From assembly GCF_900107235.1 (NCBI RefSeq), contig NZ_FNPF01000003.1:62001-126000 (forward strand): a DNA stretch of 64,000 bases. Direction: 5' to 3'. Positions 1 through 9,175 of the stretch are shown one piece after another (the first letter of the stretch is position 1; every line of letters begins with the position of its first letter). The translations under genes and the position numbers were made by a program. The DNA comes from Citreimonas salinaria (GTDB lineage Bacteria > Pseudomonadota > Alphaproteobacteria > Rhodobacterales > Rhodobacteraceae). The notes beneath the pieces were generated by a model. It made no database searches, had not been told where the DNA came from, and was given only the letters and a program-made list of their open reading frames with translations.

Positions 1-15
1 CAGCGGCCTGTCCGA

Positions 16-1134
16 TCAATCGACGGTTACGAATTCGCCCACGGTCTGGTCGGGCTGACCAGGCTGGACTTCGGCCTCGTTGTATTCCGGCATCTGCTCG
101 ATCTCTTCTGCCGTCATGTCGTCGAGAACCAGGCGGCCCTCCACGATCGAGACGCGGTCCAGCGGCAGCGCGATGGTGCGCTCGCCCATGCCCAGGAAGC
201 CGCCGACGCCGGTGATCAGCACGATGGTCTCGCCGCGCATGCCGACCTGCTCGACTTCACCGACGCGCTCGTCGTCGGCACTGGTGACCGGCTGCCCTTC
301 GATGTCGGCAATGGCAATATCAGCCCAGGGCGACTCCTGGATGAATGCCACGTAGGCTACGCGATCCTCTTCCGAGGCCATCATGCCCATTTCGTCGGTC
401 TCGTAAACCAGCTCGACCGTCGGCTCGGCCTGGCTGACGTTCACGTCCGCGGCTTCGGCATCCTGAACGGTGACCTGCGGCTCGGCCTGGCTGACCTGCA
501 CGTTCGCGTCGCCGGACTGCTGGATGTCAACCTGCGCCTCTTCCTGGTTCACGTCGAGATCGGCACCCTCCGAGCGCTGGATGTCCACGTTGGCGCTGCC
601 GCTATCTTCCATGATCACGCGAGGCTCGGATTCCTGGATGTTGATCTGCGGCTCGGGGCGCACGAAGTTCACGATCGGCTCGGGCATCGCGACGTTCACG
701 TCGGGGTTGTCCTGGTTGACATCGACCGACGGGCGCGGCACGCGGATCGTGATGATCGGCTCGGGGATGCGCACGGTGACCTGGGGCTGCGCCTGCTCGA
801 CCGTGATGATCGGCGCCTGCTGCTGCACGCGGACGTTGGGCTCGGGGACCAGCACGTCGATCTGGGGCTGCGGCTGCTCGATGTCGACCTGCGGACGGGC
901 CTGGTCGACATCTACGCTGGGTTCATCGAGGGTCACCGTGACCCGGGGCTGGCCCTGCTCGACCATGACCTGGCCGCCCGCGACGTCAGCTGCCACTTCT
1001 GCTTCGCCTTCTTCGCCTTCGATGATGATGACCTCGTCGTTGGTCACGATGTCGTCGCTTTGCGCGAAGGCGGCGGTGCTCAGTGCAAGTGCGGATACCG
1101 TCCCGAGAGCGAGACCGAGAGATTTATTGAACAT
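16..1134 (-). CDS. Exported nonapeptide-repeat protein with C-terminal PRC-barrel domain
   Basis: Protein of 372 residues. It starts with a clear signal peptide (basic MFNK, hydrophobic core, AFA cleavage near residue 24). A short acidic stretch follows, then about 18 tandem 9-10 residue units from about residue 64 to 238 of the form x-V-x-V-x-x-x-x-P (SVDVDQARP, QVDIEQPQP, QVTVRIPEP). The alternating hydrophobic residues suggest an extended beta or solenoid-like rod. Residues about 275-345 resemble a PRC-barrel fold (GERTIALPLDRV). I chose the ATG at 1134 because GGAGG lies 9 bases upstream and the signal peptide starts there; an in-frame codon at 1173 has neither. Function is unknown; a periplasmic or envelope role is inferred. 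A GGAAC-N16-CGTT promoter-like site lies 52 bases upstream. Confidence 0.85.
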   Translation of the reverse strand: MFNKSLGLALGTVSALALSTAAFAQSDDIVTNDEVIIIEGEEGEAEVAADVAGGQVMVEQGQPRVTVTLDEPSVDVDQARPQVDIEQPQPQIDVLVPEPNVRVQQQAPIITVEQAQPQVTVRIPEPIITIRVPRPSVDVNQDNPDVNVAMPEPIVNFVRPEPQINIQESEPRVIMEDSGSANVDIQRSEGADLDVNQEEAQVDIQQSGDANVQVSQAEPQVTVQDAEAADVNVSQAEPTVELVYETDEMGMMASEEDRVAYVAFIQESPWADIAIADIEGQPVTSADDERVGEVEQVGMRGETIVLITGVGGFLGMGERTIALPLDRVSIVEGRLVLDDMTAEEIEQMPEYNEAEVQPGQPDQTVGEFVTVD

Positions 1135-1186
1135 GGAATGTCCTCCGTTAATCCGTCCGGTGCCTAGACGCACCGGTCAGTCGCAC

Positions 1187-1211
1187 AACGGCGGTAGTCA
1201 TTCTGTGTTCC
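1187..1211 (-). promoter_or_regulatory. Candidate EcfG-type stress promoter
   Basis: On the minus strand GGAAC (1211-1207) is followed after exactly 16 bases by CGTT (1190-1187). This is the consensus of the alphaproteobacterial general-stress sigma factor EcfG. The -10 element lies 52 bases before the start of the repeat protein. The site is seen; sigma-factor use is inferred, and EcfG is not universal in Rhodobacterales. Confidence 0.35.
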
Positions 1212-1238
1212 AGAAAATGTGAACTTTCGTCAGCGGAC

Positions 1239-2366
1239 TCACCGCCTCTCGATGTCACCCTCCGCCCGCTCGGCGAAAAATCGGTTTTCGAACGCGGCGA
1301 AGGCGCCGGCCGCGATGGCCTCGCGCATCTCGTTCATTAGCTGCTGGTAGTAATGCAGGTTGTGCCAGGTCAGCAGCATCCCGGCGATCATCTCGCCAGC
1401 GCGCTGGACGTGGTGCAGGTACGCACGGCTGTAGTTGCGGCAGGCCGGGCAGGTGCAGTCCTCGTCCAGCGGACGGGGATCGTCGGCGTGGCGCGCGTTT
1501 TTCAGATTGACTTGGCCGCGCCGCGTCCAGGCCTGTCCCGTCCGCCCCGAGCGCGAGGGCAGCACGCAATCCATCATGTCGACGCCCCGCTTGACCGCAC
1601 CCACGATGTCGTCGGGCTTGCCCACGCCCATCAGGTAGCGCGGCCTGTCCTGGGGCAGCTGGTCCGGGGCGAAGTCCAGACAGCCGAACATCGCCTCCTG
1701 CCCCTCGCCCACGGCCAGACCTCCGATCGCGTAGCCATCGAAGCCGATCGCGCGCAGGGCCTCGGCCGACTCCTCGCGCAGGTCCTGTTCCAGCCCGCCC
1801 TGCTGGATACCGAACAGCATGTGACCCGGACGATCGCCGAAGGCGTCGCGCGACCGCTGCGCCCACCGCATCGAAAGGCGCATGCTATCCTCGATGCGCG
1901 CGCGGTCGGCCGGCAGCGCAGGGCATTCGTCGAAGCACATGACGATGTCGCTGCCCAGAAGCCGCTGGTTCTCCATCGACGTCTCGGGCGACAGCACGTG
2001 TTTCGAGCCGTCGATGTGGCTCTTGAACGTGACGCCGGCCTCGGTCAGTTTGCGCAGCCCGGCCAGGCTCATGACCTGGAAGCCCCCAGAATCCGTCAGG
2101 ATCGGCCGGTCCCAGTTCATGAAGCGGTGCAGCCCGCCCAGCCGGTCGATCCGTTCGGCCCCGGGGCGCAGCATCAGGTGGTAGGTGTTGCCCAACAGGA
2201 TGTCAGCGCCGGTGTCGCGCACGCTTTCGGGCATCATGCCCTTCACGGTGGCCGCCGTGCCCACCGGCATGAAGGCCGGCGTGCGGATCGTGCCGCGCGG
2301 CGTGGTGATGGCGCCGGTGCGCGCGCGGCCGTCGCGGGCCAAGACCTGGAAATCCGTCAGTGCCAT
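1239..2366 (-). CDS. tgt: Queuine tRNA-ribosyltransferase
   Basis: 375-residue tRNA-guanine transglycosylase, which swaps guanine-34 for preQ1 in GUN anticodons during queuosine synthesis. Family signatures are visible: [10 protein letters not shown] with the catalytic-site Asp, GGLAVGEG in the substrate loop, the second conserved Asp in [10 protein letters not shown], and a C-terminal zinc site CTCPAC followed by YLHH. Length is normal for the bacterial family. The start MALTDFQ at 2366 matches the usual N-terminus; upstream codons at 2384 and 2405 only add an unconserved stretch. It reads toward the repeat-protein gene with a 104-base gap that contains the candidate stress promoter, so the two need not be co-transcribed. 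Confidence 0.97.
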   Translation of the reverse strand: MALTDFQVLARDGRARTGAITTPRGTIRTPAFMPVGTAATVKGMMPESVRDTGADILLGNTYHLMLRPGAERIDRLGGLHRFMNWDRPILTDSGGFQVMSLAGLRKLTEAGVTFKSHIDGSKHVLSPETSMENQRLLGSDIVMCFDECPALPADRARIEDSMRLSMRWAQRSRDAFGDRPGHMLFGIQQGGLEQDLREESAEALRAIGFDGYAIGGLAVGEGQEAMFGCLDFAPDQLPQDRPRYLMGVGKPDDIVGAVKRGVDMMDCVLPSRSGRTGQAWTRRGQVNLKNARHADDPRPLDEDCTCPACRNYSRAYLHHVQRAGEMIAGMLLTWHNLHYYQQLMNEMREAIAAGAFAAFENRFFAERAEGDIERR

Positions 2367-2532
2367 GTCATCCCTCGCCGGCATCCTTGCGCCTCCCCCT
2401 GCCATCCGGCCGCGCTCCGCGCAAGCGCATGCCCGGCGTCACGTCGCCGCTTGTGCGGCCCGCGCCGTGGCGACAAGGTGTGCGCATGAAAGCATACCGT
2501 CCCTCGCTGCTTCGCGCCCATGCGGTGGCGCC

Positions 2533-3480
2533 ATGACCCGCTGGGGTCTCGTCGCCACGATCAGGGCGGCGCCCGACGCGATGCTCGATTTCGCGGCCTG
2601 GCACCTCGCGCAAGGGGCCGCGCGGCTGATGATCTACCTCGACGACCCCGACGGCCATCCCGCGCCGCCGCCCCTGATCGCGCACCCGGCCATCACCGTG
2701 ACCGCCTGCGACGACGCCTGGTGGCAGGCGCGCGGCTTCCGCCCGAAGAAGCACCAGGTGCGCCAATGCGCCAACGCCAACCATGCCCTGGCCGCGGCAA
2801 GCGACCTCGACTGGCTGGGCCACGTGGACGTGGACGAATTCCTGCTGCCCGTGCCCGACGCGCCGCCGCTGGCCGCGCAACTGGCCGCCCTGCCCCGCGA
2901 CGCGCTCTGCGCCCGCGTCCGCCCCGTCGAGGCGCTGGCCCCCGCGCCCGGAGCCGACCCGCAGGTCGCCGCGTTCAAGGCGCTGCACCCCGACCGCCCC
3001 GCCCGCGACCGCGCGGCGCGCGCCTGCTTTCCGCGCTGGGGCCAACACCTCGCGGGCGGGTTCCTCAGCCACGTCGCGGGCAAGGTCTTCGTCCGCCCCC
3101 ATGCCGGTGCCTGGGACCTGCGCATCCACAACGCCTTCCTCGGCGAATCCCAGAACCCCGGAGAGGTCAAGCTCGCCAGCACGGAGTTGGGCCACTTCCA
3201 CGCGTCGTCGTGGCCGCATTTCCGCGACGCACTGACCTTCCGGCTGGACCGCGGCTCCTACCGCGCCGACCTGCGCCCGCCCATGCGCCGCAACGGCGCG
3301 CCACGCCTGCACGACCTGCTGGGCGACCTGCGCGACGCCGAGGGCGAAGCCGGCCTGCGCGCCTTCTTCGACGAGGTCTGCACCGCCACGCCCGCCCTCT
3401 GCGACAGGCTGGAAGATCACGGCCTGCTGCGCCGCCACCGCATGGACCTGTCAGCCCTTCACGCCCTGCATTTCCCCTGA
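2533..3480 (+). CDS. Glycosyltransferase family 2-like protein
   Basis: 315 residues starting MTRWGLVATIRA. The N-terminal motif (a strand followed by FAAWHLAQGA and IYLDDPD) and the acidic HVDVDEF motif, candidate nucleotide-sugar/metal ligands, resemble the Glyco_tranf_2_4 group common in Rhodobacterales. The C-terminal half has many His/Arg residues and no membrane span, so it is probably cytosolic. The substrate cannot be told from sequence. The open frame extends 116 codons upstream over the tgt promoter region, but only the ATG at 2533 starts at the conserved N-terminus. It is divergent from tgt and stands alone on the plus strand. Confidence 0.75.
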   Translation: MTRWGLVATIRAAPDAMLDFAAWHLAQGAARLMIYLDDPDGHPAPPPLIAHPAITVTACDDAWWQARGFRPKKHQVRQCANANHALAAASDLDWLGHVDVDEFLLPVPDAPPLAAQLAALPRDALCARVRPVEALAPAPGADPQVAAFKALHPDRPARDRAARACFPRWGQHLAGGFLSHVAGKVFVRPHAGAWDLRIHNAFLGESQNPGEVKLASTELGHFHASSWPHFRDALTFRLDRGSYRADLRPPMRRNGAPRLHDLLGDLRDAEGEAGLRAFFDEVCTATPALCDRLEDHGLLRRHRMDLSALHALHFP

Positions 3481-3557
3481 AACGGTTCCAGGGATGCCGC
3501 GCAGGCGCCCGAACCCGCCCGAACGCCGCGGATTCGCGACCAAAGCGGCGCTGTCGA

Positions 3558-3586
3558 TTGACCTTGGCGCGTAAATTTCCTACCTA
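3558..3586 (+). promoter_or_regulatory. Candidate sigma-70 promoter for the DEAD-box helicase gene
   Basis: TTGACC (3558-3563), a 17-base spacer and a weak TACCTA (3581-3586). It would leave an untranslated leader of about 90 bases before the ATG at 3685, not unusual for an RNA helicase gene. The -10 match is poor, so this is tentative. Confidence 0.3.
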
Positions 3587-3684
3587 GCACGCAGGGTCGC
3601 GATGCGACGATACGCAGGGCCACCCGGGCCCGACCCGAAGCCAGCCGCGCGGGCCAAATCAGTGTCCGCTCTGAACGGACGCAT

Positions 3685-5403
3685 ATGACAAAATTCTCTG
3701 ACCTCAATCTCAGCCCCAAGGTGCTCAAGGCCGTCGAGGAAGCCGGCTACGAGACGCCGACGCCGATCCAGGCGGGCGCCATTCCCCCCGCGCTCGAAGG
3801 CCGCGACGTGCTGGGCATCGCCCAGACCGGCACCGGCAAGACCGCCGGCTTCACTCTGCCGATGATCTCGATGCTGGCTCGCGGCCGCGCCCGCGCGCGG
3901 ATGCCGCGCAGTCTGGTGCTGTGCCCCACGCGCGAGCTTGCCGCCCAGGTGGCCGAGAACTTCGACACCTATTCCAAGCACGTGAAGCTGACCAAGGCGC
4001 TGCTGATCGGCGGCGTGTCCTTCAAGGAACAGGACATCCTGATCGACAAGGGCGTCGACGTGCTGATCGCCACGCCGGGCCGCCTGCTCGACCATTTCGA
4101 ACGCGGCAAGCTGATCCTCAACGACGTCAAGATCATGGTCGTGGACGAGGCCGACAGGATGCTCGACATGGGGTTCATTCCCGACATCGAGCGTATCTTC
4201 AACCTGACGCCGATGACCCGCCAGACGCTGTTCTTCTCGGCCACCATGGCCCCCGAGATCGAGCGCATCACCAACACCTTCCTCAACAGTCCCGCCCGGA
4301 TCGAGGTCGCGCGCCAGGCCACCGCCTCCGAGACGATCGAACAGGGCGTGGTGGTGCTCAAGCCGTCCCGCAAGGACCGCGAGGCGGGCGAGAAGCGCGC
4401 CGTGCTGCGCGCGCTGATCGACGCCGAGGGCGACGCCTGCACCAACGCGATCGTGTTCTGCAACCGCAAGGTCGACGTCGACATTGTCGCGAAAAGCTTG
4501 AAGAAGAACGGCTACGACGCGGCTGCGATTCACGGCGACCTCGACCAGTCGCAGCGCACGCGCACCCTCGACGGGTTCCGCAACGGCGAGCTGCGCATCC
4601 TGGTGGCGTCGGACGTGGCCGCGCGGGGCCTCGACGTGCCGGCGGTCAGCCACGTGTTCAACTTCGACGTGCCCAGCCACGCCGAGGATTACGTCCACCG
4701 CATCGGCCGCACCGGCCGCGCCGGGCGCGCCGGCAAGGCCTTCACCATCAGCACGCCCCGCGACGAAAAGTACCTCGACGCGGTCGAGAAGCTGCTGCAG
4801 AAGCCGATCCCGCGCGTCGCCAACCCGCTGGGCCAGGGCGCCGAGCCCGAGGCCGAGGCGGATGCGCCCGAGGCCGAGGCCAAGCCCGCCCGCACGCGCA
4901 GCCGCACCCGGCGCAGCCGCTCGGGTGGCGACGCGAAGCCGGCCGAGACGCAGGAAGTCGACGCAGCCGAGGCACCCGCGGTCTCGCAAGAGGCCGGGGC
5001 GACGGCTGCCGACGCGCAGCCCGCCGAGGCCATGGAGAACCAGCCGGCCGGAGCGCCCAAGCGCAGCCGCAGACGCACCAGCAAACCCGCCGGCGCCCCC
5101 GCCGAGGAAGCTGCTGCCGAGGCGCCCGTGGCCGAGGAGGCCGTTGAGGCTTCGCAAGCGGCCCCCAAGGACGCGACACAGGAAAATCAGCGACCGGAGG
5201 CCGGCCAGTCCGAAGGGCGCGACCGCTCCGCACGCGGCGGCCGTTCGGGCCGTGGCAGTGGCGGCGGCCGTGGCCGACGGGAAGGCGCCGACATGCGCGC
5301 CGAGGACGTGCCCGTCATGAACAAGGGCGGCAACGTCGTCGGCATGGGCGAGCACATGCCCGAGTTCATCGCGCTGAGCTTCGAGGAACGCCGCGCAGGC
5401 TGA
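3685..5403 (+). CDS. DEAD-box ATP-dependent RNA helicase (RhlE-type)
   Basis: 572 residues. All core motifs are in order: Q motif (PTPIQ, about residue 25), Walker A AQTGTGKT (46-53), PTRELA, TPGR, DEAD (154-157), SAT (185-187), ARGLDVP and HRIGRTGR. This is a complete two-RecA-domain RNA helicase of about 380 residues. The remaining 190 residues are low-complexity: Ala/Glu/Pro stretches broken by Arg-rich patches (TRSRTRRSRS and a Gly/Arg run), as in RNA-binding tails of RhlE and CsdA relatives. The extreme C-terminus (HMPEFIALSFEER) becomes ordered-looking again. Likely roles are RNA unwinding in ribosome assembly or mRNA turnover; the RNase J gene nearby is on the other strand and not co-transcribed. 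Confidence 0.95.
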   Translation: MTKFSDLNLSPKVLKAVEEAGYETPTPIQAGAIPPALEGRDVLGIAQTGTGKTAGFTLPMISMLARGRARARMPRSLVLCPTRELAAQVAENFDTYSKHVKLTKALLIGGVSFKEQDILIDKGVDVLIATPGRLLDHFERGKLILNDVKIMVVDEADRMLDMGFIPDIERIFNLTPMTRQTLFFSATMAPEIERITNTFLNSPARIEVARQATASETIEQGVVVLKPSRKDREAGEKRAVLRALIDAEGDACTNAIVFCNRKVDVDIVAKSLKKNGYDAAAIHGDLDQSQRTRTLDGFRNGELRILVASDVAARGLDVPAVSHVFNFDVPSHAEDYVHRIGRTGRAGRAGKAFTISTPRDEKYLDAVEKLLQKPIPRVANPLGQGAEPEAEADAPEAEAKPARTRSRTRRSRSGGDAKPAETQEVDAAEAPAVSQEAGATAADAQPAEAMENQPAGAPKRSRRRTSKPAGAPAEEAAAEAPVAEEAVEASQAAPKDATQENQRPEAGQSEGRDRSARGGRSGRGSGGGRGRREGADMRAEDVPVMNKGGNVVGMGEHMPEFIALSFEERRAG

Positions 5404-5435
5404 GCCGGCCGCCACCGCGCTGAAAGATCAAAAAG

Positions 5436-5462
5436 AAAGCCGCCCCGGACAGGGGCGGCTTT
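5436..5462. terminator. Bidirectional rho-independent terminator
   Basis: Perfect 11-bp stem (AAAGCCGCCCC / GGGGCGGCTTT) with a 5-base loop between the convergent helicase and OsmC genes. An A-rich run precedes it and T residues follow, so it can end transcription from both sides. Confidence 0.9.
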
Positions 5463-5488
5463 CGCGTTTCGTGCAGCTGGACGCACGC

Positions 5489-5914
5489 TCAGGCCAGCTT
5501 GGCGTCCATCGTGATTTCGGCGTTCAGCAACTTCGAGATCGGGCAGTTCGCCTTGGCCGTGTCCGCCGCCTTGATGAAGTCCGCCGCCGTGGCGCCCGGC
5601 ACGCTGGCCGTGACGGTCAGGTGGCTTTTCGTGACCGCAAAGCCGTCGTCCTTCTTGTCGAGCGTGACCACGGCCTTGGTCGAGATGTCGTCGGCGGTGA
5701 AGCCGCCCTCGCCGAGGACCATCGACAGCGCCATCGAGAAGCAGCTGGCATGCGCCGCGGCGATCAGCTCTTCGGGGTTGGTGCCGGGCGCGCCCTCGAA
5801 CCGCTTGGCAAAGCCGTAGTTCTCGGCGTCCAGTACGCCGGATTCGGTGGATACCGTGCCGGTGCCGTCCTTCAGGCCGCCCTTCCAGTTCGCCGATCCG
5901 CTCTTGTTGATCAT
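5489..5914 (-). CDS. OsmC family peroxiredoxin-like protein
   Basis: 141-residue OsmC/Ohr-fold thiol peroxidase that would reduce organic hydroperoxides in the cytosol. The two reactive cysteines are in the expected places: one in AAAHASCFSMALS near the middle helix and one in ANCPISKLL near the C-terminus. Conserved EELIAAAHA precedes the first. The start MINKSGSANW at 5914 has an AGGAAAGGGA ribosome site; the longer frame to 5953 adds a non-conserved stretch. The PEELIAAAH and Cys spacing fit the OsmC rather than the Ohr branch, but I cannot settle this without an alignment. Confidence 0.93.
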   Translation of the reverse strand: MINKSGSANWKGGLKDGTGTVSTESGVLDAENYGFAKRFEGAPGTNPEELIAAAHASCFSMALSMVLGEGGFTADDISTKAVVTLDKKDDGFAVTKSHLTVTASVPGATAADFIKAADTAKANCPISKLLNAEITMDAKLA

Positions 5915-6047
5915 GATCCGGTCCCTTTCCTTCAGATTGTTTCCGGGGACCAACTATTCCGCGCAGGCAGGGTTGCAAGCGCGCGGCGACGCCGGCAGAG
6001 CCTGCGACGGAGAGATACCGGACCGGGACAGACCGGGCGGCGGATCT

Positions 6048-6728
6048 TCAGGCGAAGGTCGCGCGGTAGAGCGCGGCGAGCCTCGCGAAGTCGTCGAAGG
6101 CGCGGTCGTGCGGAATGTCCGCCAGCGGCTCGTGCCGGATGCCCTCGGTGAACAGCCAGAAGGGTACGCCGGCGCTGGTCGCGGTCCGGGCATCGATGCC
6201 GTTGTCGCCCACGTAAAGGCCAAGCCCGCCCAGCAGATCGAAAGCGCGATGCAGCGGCGCCGGGTCGGGCTTGCGCACCGGCAGCGTGTCGCCCGCCACC
6301 ACCGCGCCGAAGAGGCCGCGCAGGTCCAGCGCGTCCAGCACCGCATCCAGCGGCCCCGACGGCTTGTTCGTGCACAGCCCCAGCGGAACGCCCGCGTCTC
6401 GCAGGTCCTGCAACGCCTCGCGGGCGCCGGGGAACGGCGTCGTGCGATCCGCCGCCGCGCGGTAGAGGTCCAGCAACCGCGCCATCAGCGCCGCGTCGTC
6501 GGCCGCGTCCAGCCCGGCGGCCGCGATCAGCCGGTCGAGGAAGACGCGCTCGCCCAGTCCGACGAAGGTGCCGATCCGCGCCTGCGGCAGCGGCGCGTGC
6601 CCGCGTTCGGCCAGCAGCGTGTTCGCGGCCCAGGCGATGCCGGGCAGCGAATCCACCAGCGTGCCGTCGAGGTCGAAGACGACCGGGACGGTCGCCCTGC
6701 CGCGCCCCGTCACGGCCGCGCCGATCAC
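6048..6728 (-). CDS. HAD-family phosphatase, phosphoglycolate phosphatase-like
   Basis: About 226 residues with all HAD motifs: the nucleophile DLDGTLVDS, CTNKP (motif II), KPDP with the motif III Lys, and GDN-GID (motif IV, where GDS is more usual). The cap sequence after motif I fits the Gph/PGMB class. The start is uncertain: GTG at 6728 overlaps the RNase J stop as GTGA, and GTG at 6713 is an alternative. It is the last gene of birA-coaX-rnj-HAD. Probably removes a metabolic damage product such as 2-phosphoglycolate; substrate is inferred. A paralogue lies at 40260-40922 and shares the stretch TLPVRKPDPAP. Confidence 0.85.
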   Translation of the reverse strand: MIGAAVTGRGRATVPVVFDLDGTLVDSLPGIAWAANTLLAERGHAPLPQARIGTFVGLGERVFLDRLIAAAGLDAADDAALMARLLDLYRAAADRTTPFPGAREALQDLRDAGVPLGLCTNKPSGPLDAVLDALDLRGLFGAVVAGDTLPVRKPDPAPLHRAFDLLGGLGLYVGDNGIDARTATSAGVPFWLFTEGIRHEPLADIPHDRAFDDFARLAALYRATFA

Positions 6729-8392
6729 GCCAGGCGGCTCACGACCACCGTCACCTCGGGCTTCTTGCCGATCTCGTTCATGCAGGTCTGGCGCACCACG
6801 CGGCGCAGCCCTTCCTCGAGCTTGGCATCGTCCTTGATCGTCTTGCCGTTCGCCCGGCCCATGAACTGGCTCAGATCCTCTTCCAGCACATCGACCAGCG
6901 GCACGCGCGAGCGGCCCTCCTCGGCCAGGCCCATCGGGTCGCACCAGGGATCGCCCAGCGGGCTGTCGTCCTCGTCGATGATGACCGTCACCGTGACGTG
7001 GCCGTTCAGCGCCATGCGGATGCGGTCGCGCAAGATGCCGTCCATTGCGCCGACCTGCACCGTACCGTCCAGGTAGGTGCGCCCGGTCTCGACGTATTCG
7101 ACGATCCGGGGCTGCCTGGTCGACAGTTCGACCATCATGCCGTTGACCGCCAGGACGCCGGTGCGCCCGCGCGCCTGGGTCAGCTTGACGTGTTCGCGCA
7201 GGTGGCGGTGCTCGCCGTGCATCGGCACCACGACCTGCGGCTGCACGATGTCCTGCACGGTCTCGAGGTCGGGCCGGTTCGCGTGCCCCGAGACGTGGTA
7301 CTCGCCATCGTTGTCGTCGACCACGTCCACGCCCTTTTCCGACAGCATGTTCATGATGCGGATCACGCCCTTCTCGTTGCCGGGAATGGTCTTGGACGAG
7401 AACAGGAACAGGTCGCCGTCCTTCAGTTCGATCCCGTTGTACTTGCCCCGCGCCAGCTGGGCCGAGGCGGCGCGACGCTCGCCCTGGCTGCCGGTGACGA
7501 TCAGCATCAGGTTCTCGCGCGGGATGCCGGCGGCGTCCTCCATCGCGACCACCGGCGGAAAGTCCGCCAGCACGCCGGTCTCGACCGCAGCCTCGATCAT
7601 GCGCCGCATCGCGCGGCCCATCAGGCAGACCGAGCGCCCTGCCCGCGCGCCCGCATCGGCCAGCGTCTTCACACGTGCCACGTTCGACGCGAAGGTGGTC
7701 GCCACGACCATGTTGCGCGCTTCCGCCACCAGCCGCTCGACCGACGGGCCGACGGTCGCCTCGGACCGTCCGGGGTGCTTGCTGAACACGTTGGTGGAAT
7801 CGCAGACCAGCGCGATGACGCCGGGCTTGGACACCTCGGCCCACAGCGCAGGATCCCACGGCTCGCCCACCAGCGGCGTGGTGTCGAGCTTGAAGTCGCC
7901 CGAGTGGATCACCCGGCCGGCCGGCGTGTCGATCACCAGCGCGCTGCTCTCGGGGATCGAGTGCGAGATCGGCAGGAACCCGATCGAGAACGGCCCCACC
8001 TTGGTCACCTGCGGCCAAGCCGAGCAGGTGGTGACGGTCTTCGCCCCCAGCCCGTATTCCGCCAGCTTTTGCCGCGCAAGGTTGGCGGTGAAGGCGCGCG
8101 CGTAGATCCGCACGCCCAGCTGCTCGAACGTATGGCCCACGGCGCCCACGTGATCCTCGTGGGCATGGGTGATGAAGACCGCGTCGATGCGGTCCCGGTT
8201 CTCGCGCAGCCAGGTGATGTCGGGCAGGATCAGGTCCACCCCGGGCGTGCCGTCCATGTCCGGAAAGGTCACGCCCAGATCGACGACGATCAGCCGCTCC
8301 TCGCCGGGTTTTCCGTAGCCGTAGACGTAGCAGTTCATGCCGATCTCGCCGGCACCCCCGAGGGGAAGATAGATCAGTCGTTCACCGCTCAT
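6725..8392 (-). CDS. rnj: Ribonuclease J
   Basis: 555-residue metallo-beta-lactamase/beta-CASP nuclease with combined endo- and 5'-3' exonuclease activity in RNA maturation and decay. The zinc motif HAHEDH is near residue 80, followed by SHSIPES, the metal-site HSGDFK, CDSTN, and beta-CASP motifs TTFASNVAR and VTGSQGE, then the MHGEHRH motif. About 105 C-terminal residues form the RNase J tail domain. The start at 8392 overlaps the coaX stop as ATGA, so translation is coupled. Length and motifs match the single RNase J of alphaproteobacteria. Confidence 0.96.
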   Translation of the reverse strand: MSGERLIYLPLGGAGEIGMNCYVYGYGKPGEERLIVVDLGVTFPDMDGTPGVDLILPDITWLRENRDRIDAVFITHAHEDHVGAVGHTFEQLGVRIYARAFTANLARQKLAEYGLGAKTVTTCSAWPQVTKVGPFSIGFLPISHSIPESSALVIDTPAGRVIHSGDFKLDTTPLVGEPWDPALWAEVSKPGVIALVCDSTNVFSKHPGRSEATVGPSVERLVAEARNMVVATTFASNVARVKTLADAGARAGRSVCLMGRAMRRMIEAAVETGVLADFPPVVAMEDAAGIPRENLMLIVTGSQGERRAASAQLARGKYNGIELKDGDLFLFSSKTIPGNEKGVIRIMNMLSEKGVDVVDDNDGEYHVSGHANRPDLETVQDIVQPQVVVPMHGEHRHLREHVKLTQARGRTGVLAVNGMMVELSTRQPRIVEYVETGRTYLDGTVQVGAMDGILRDRIRMALNGHVTVTVIIDEDDSPLGDPWCDPMGLAEEGRSRVPLVDVLEEDLSQFMGRANGKTIKDDAKLEEGLRRVVRQTCMNEIGKKPEVTVVVSRLA

Positions 8393-9162
8393 GCAGTCCT
8401 CATGTTGTAATCGTGGATGACGGTAAGCCCGTGCATCGTCAGGTCGTCGTGGAAGTGGTCGAAGAGGTCTTCGCTCTGCTGGAACAAAGGCGCCAGCCCG
8501 CCTGTCGCTATGATCTTCATGGGTGTGCCGCGCTCGGCCCTGATGCGTGCGCAGATCTCGCGCACGAGGCCGACATAGCCCCAGAACACGCCCGATTGCA
8601 TGCAGGCGACGGTGTTGGTGCCCACCACGCGCTGCGGCTTGGAAATATCGACGTGCGGCAGCGCGGCCGCCGCCTGGTGCAGCGCCTCGAGGCTCAGGTT
8701 CACCCCCGGCGCGATCACCCCGCCCTCGTAGGCGCCGTCCTTGGCGACCACGTCGAAGGTGGTCGCGGTGCCGAAATCGACCACGATCAGGTCGCCGCCA
8801 TGCAGGTCGAACCCCGCCACGGTGTTGACCAGCCGGTCGGGGCCCACCTGCGTGCCGGCATCGACGCGCACCGCCACCGGCAGCGCGCAATCGGGCTTGC
8901 CCACCACCATCGGCCGCGTGTTGAAATACCGGTCCGCCAGGACGCGCAGGTTGAACACCACCCGCGGCACGGTCGAGCTGACGATCACGTCCGTGATGTC
9001 GGCCTCGATCTTCTGCAGCTTCATCAGCGTCGACAGCCAGACATAATACTGGTCCGCCGTGCGCTGATGCTCGGTCGAGGTGCGCCAGGTCGCAAGGAAC
9101 CGCGTCCCGTCCCAGATCGAGAACACGGTGTTGGTGTTCCCGCAATCGATGGCCAGAAGCAT
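8389..9162 (-). CDS. coaX: Type III pantothenate kinase
   Basis: 257 residues. Begins with MLLAIDCGNTNT, the phosphate-binding loop of the acetate/sugar kinase/Hsp70 superfamily, and has VGPDRLVN and VVDFGTATTFD with the catalytic Asp and monovalent-cation site, then GVIAPG. It phosphorylates pantothenate, the first step of coenzyme A synthesis. It overlaps rnj by 4 bases and lies 13 bases after birA; this birA-coaX-rnj order is common in Rhodobacterales. The enzyme is cytosolic and should not be feedback-inhibited by CoA, as is known for type III kinases. Confidence 0.96.
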   Translation of the reverse strand: MLLAIDCGNTNTVFSIWDGTRFLATWRTSTEHQRTADQYYVWLSTLMKLQKIEADITDVIVSSTVPRVVFNLRVLADRYFNTRPMVVGKPDCALPVAVRVDAGTQVGPDRLVNTVAGFDLHGGDLIVVDFGTATTFDVVAKDGAYEGGVIAPGVNLSLEALHQAAAALPHVDISKPQRVVGTNTVACMQSGVFWGYVGLVREICARIRAERGTPMKIIATGGLAPLFQQSEDLFDHFHDDLTMHGLTVIHDYNMRTA

Positions 9163-9175
9163 GCCCGCCGCCCCT

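Noticed and set aside
6048-8018. 656-codon minus frame across the HAD phosphatase and RNase J
   Set aside because: Only the last 227 codons code a real protein; the rest is RNase J read out of frame.
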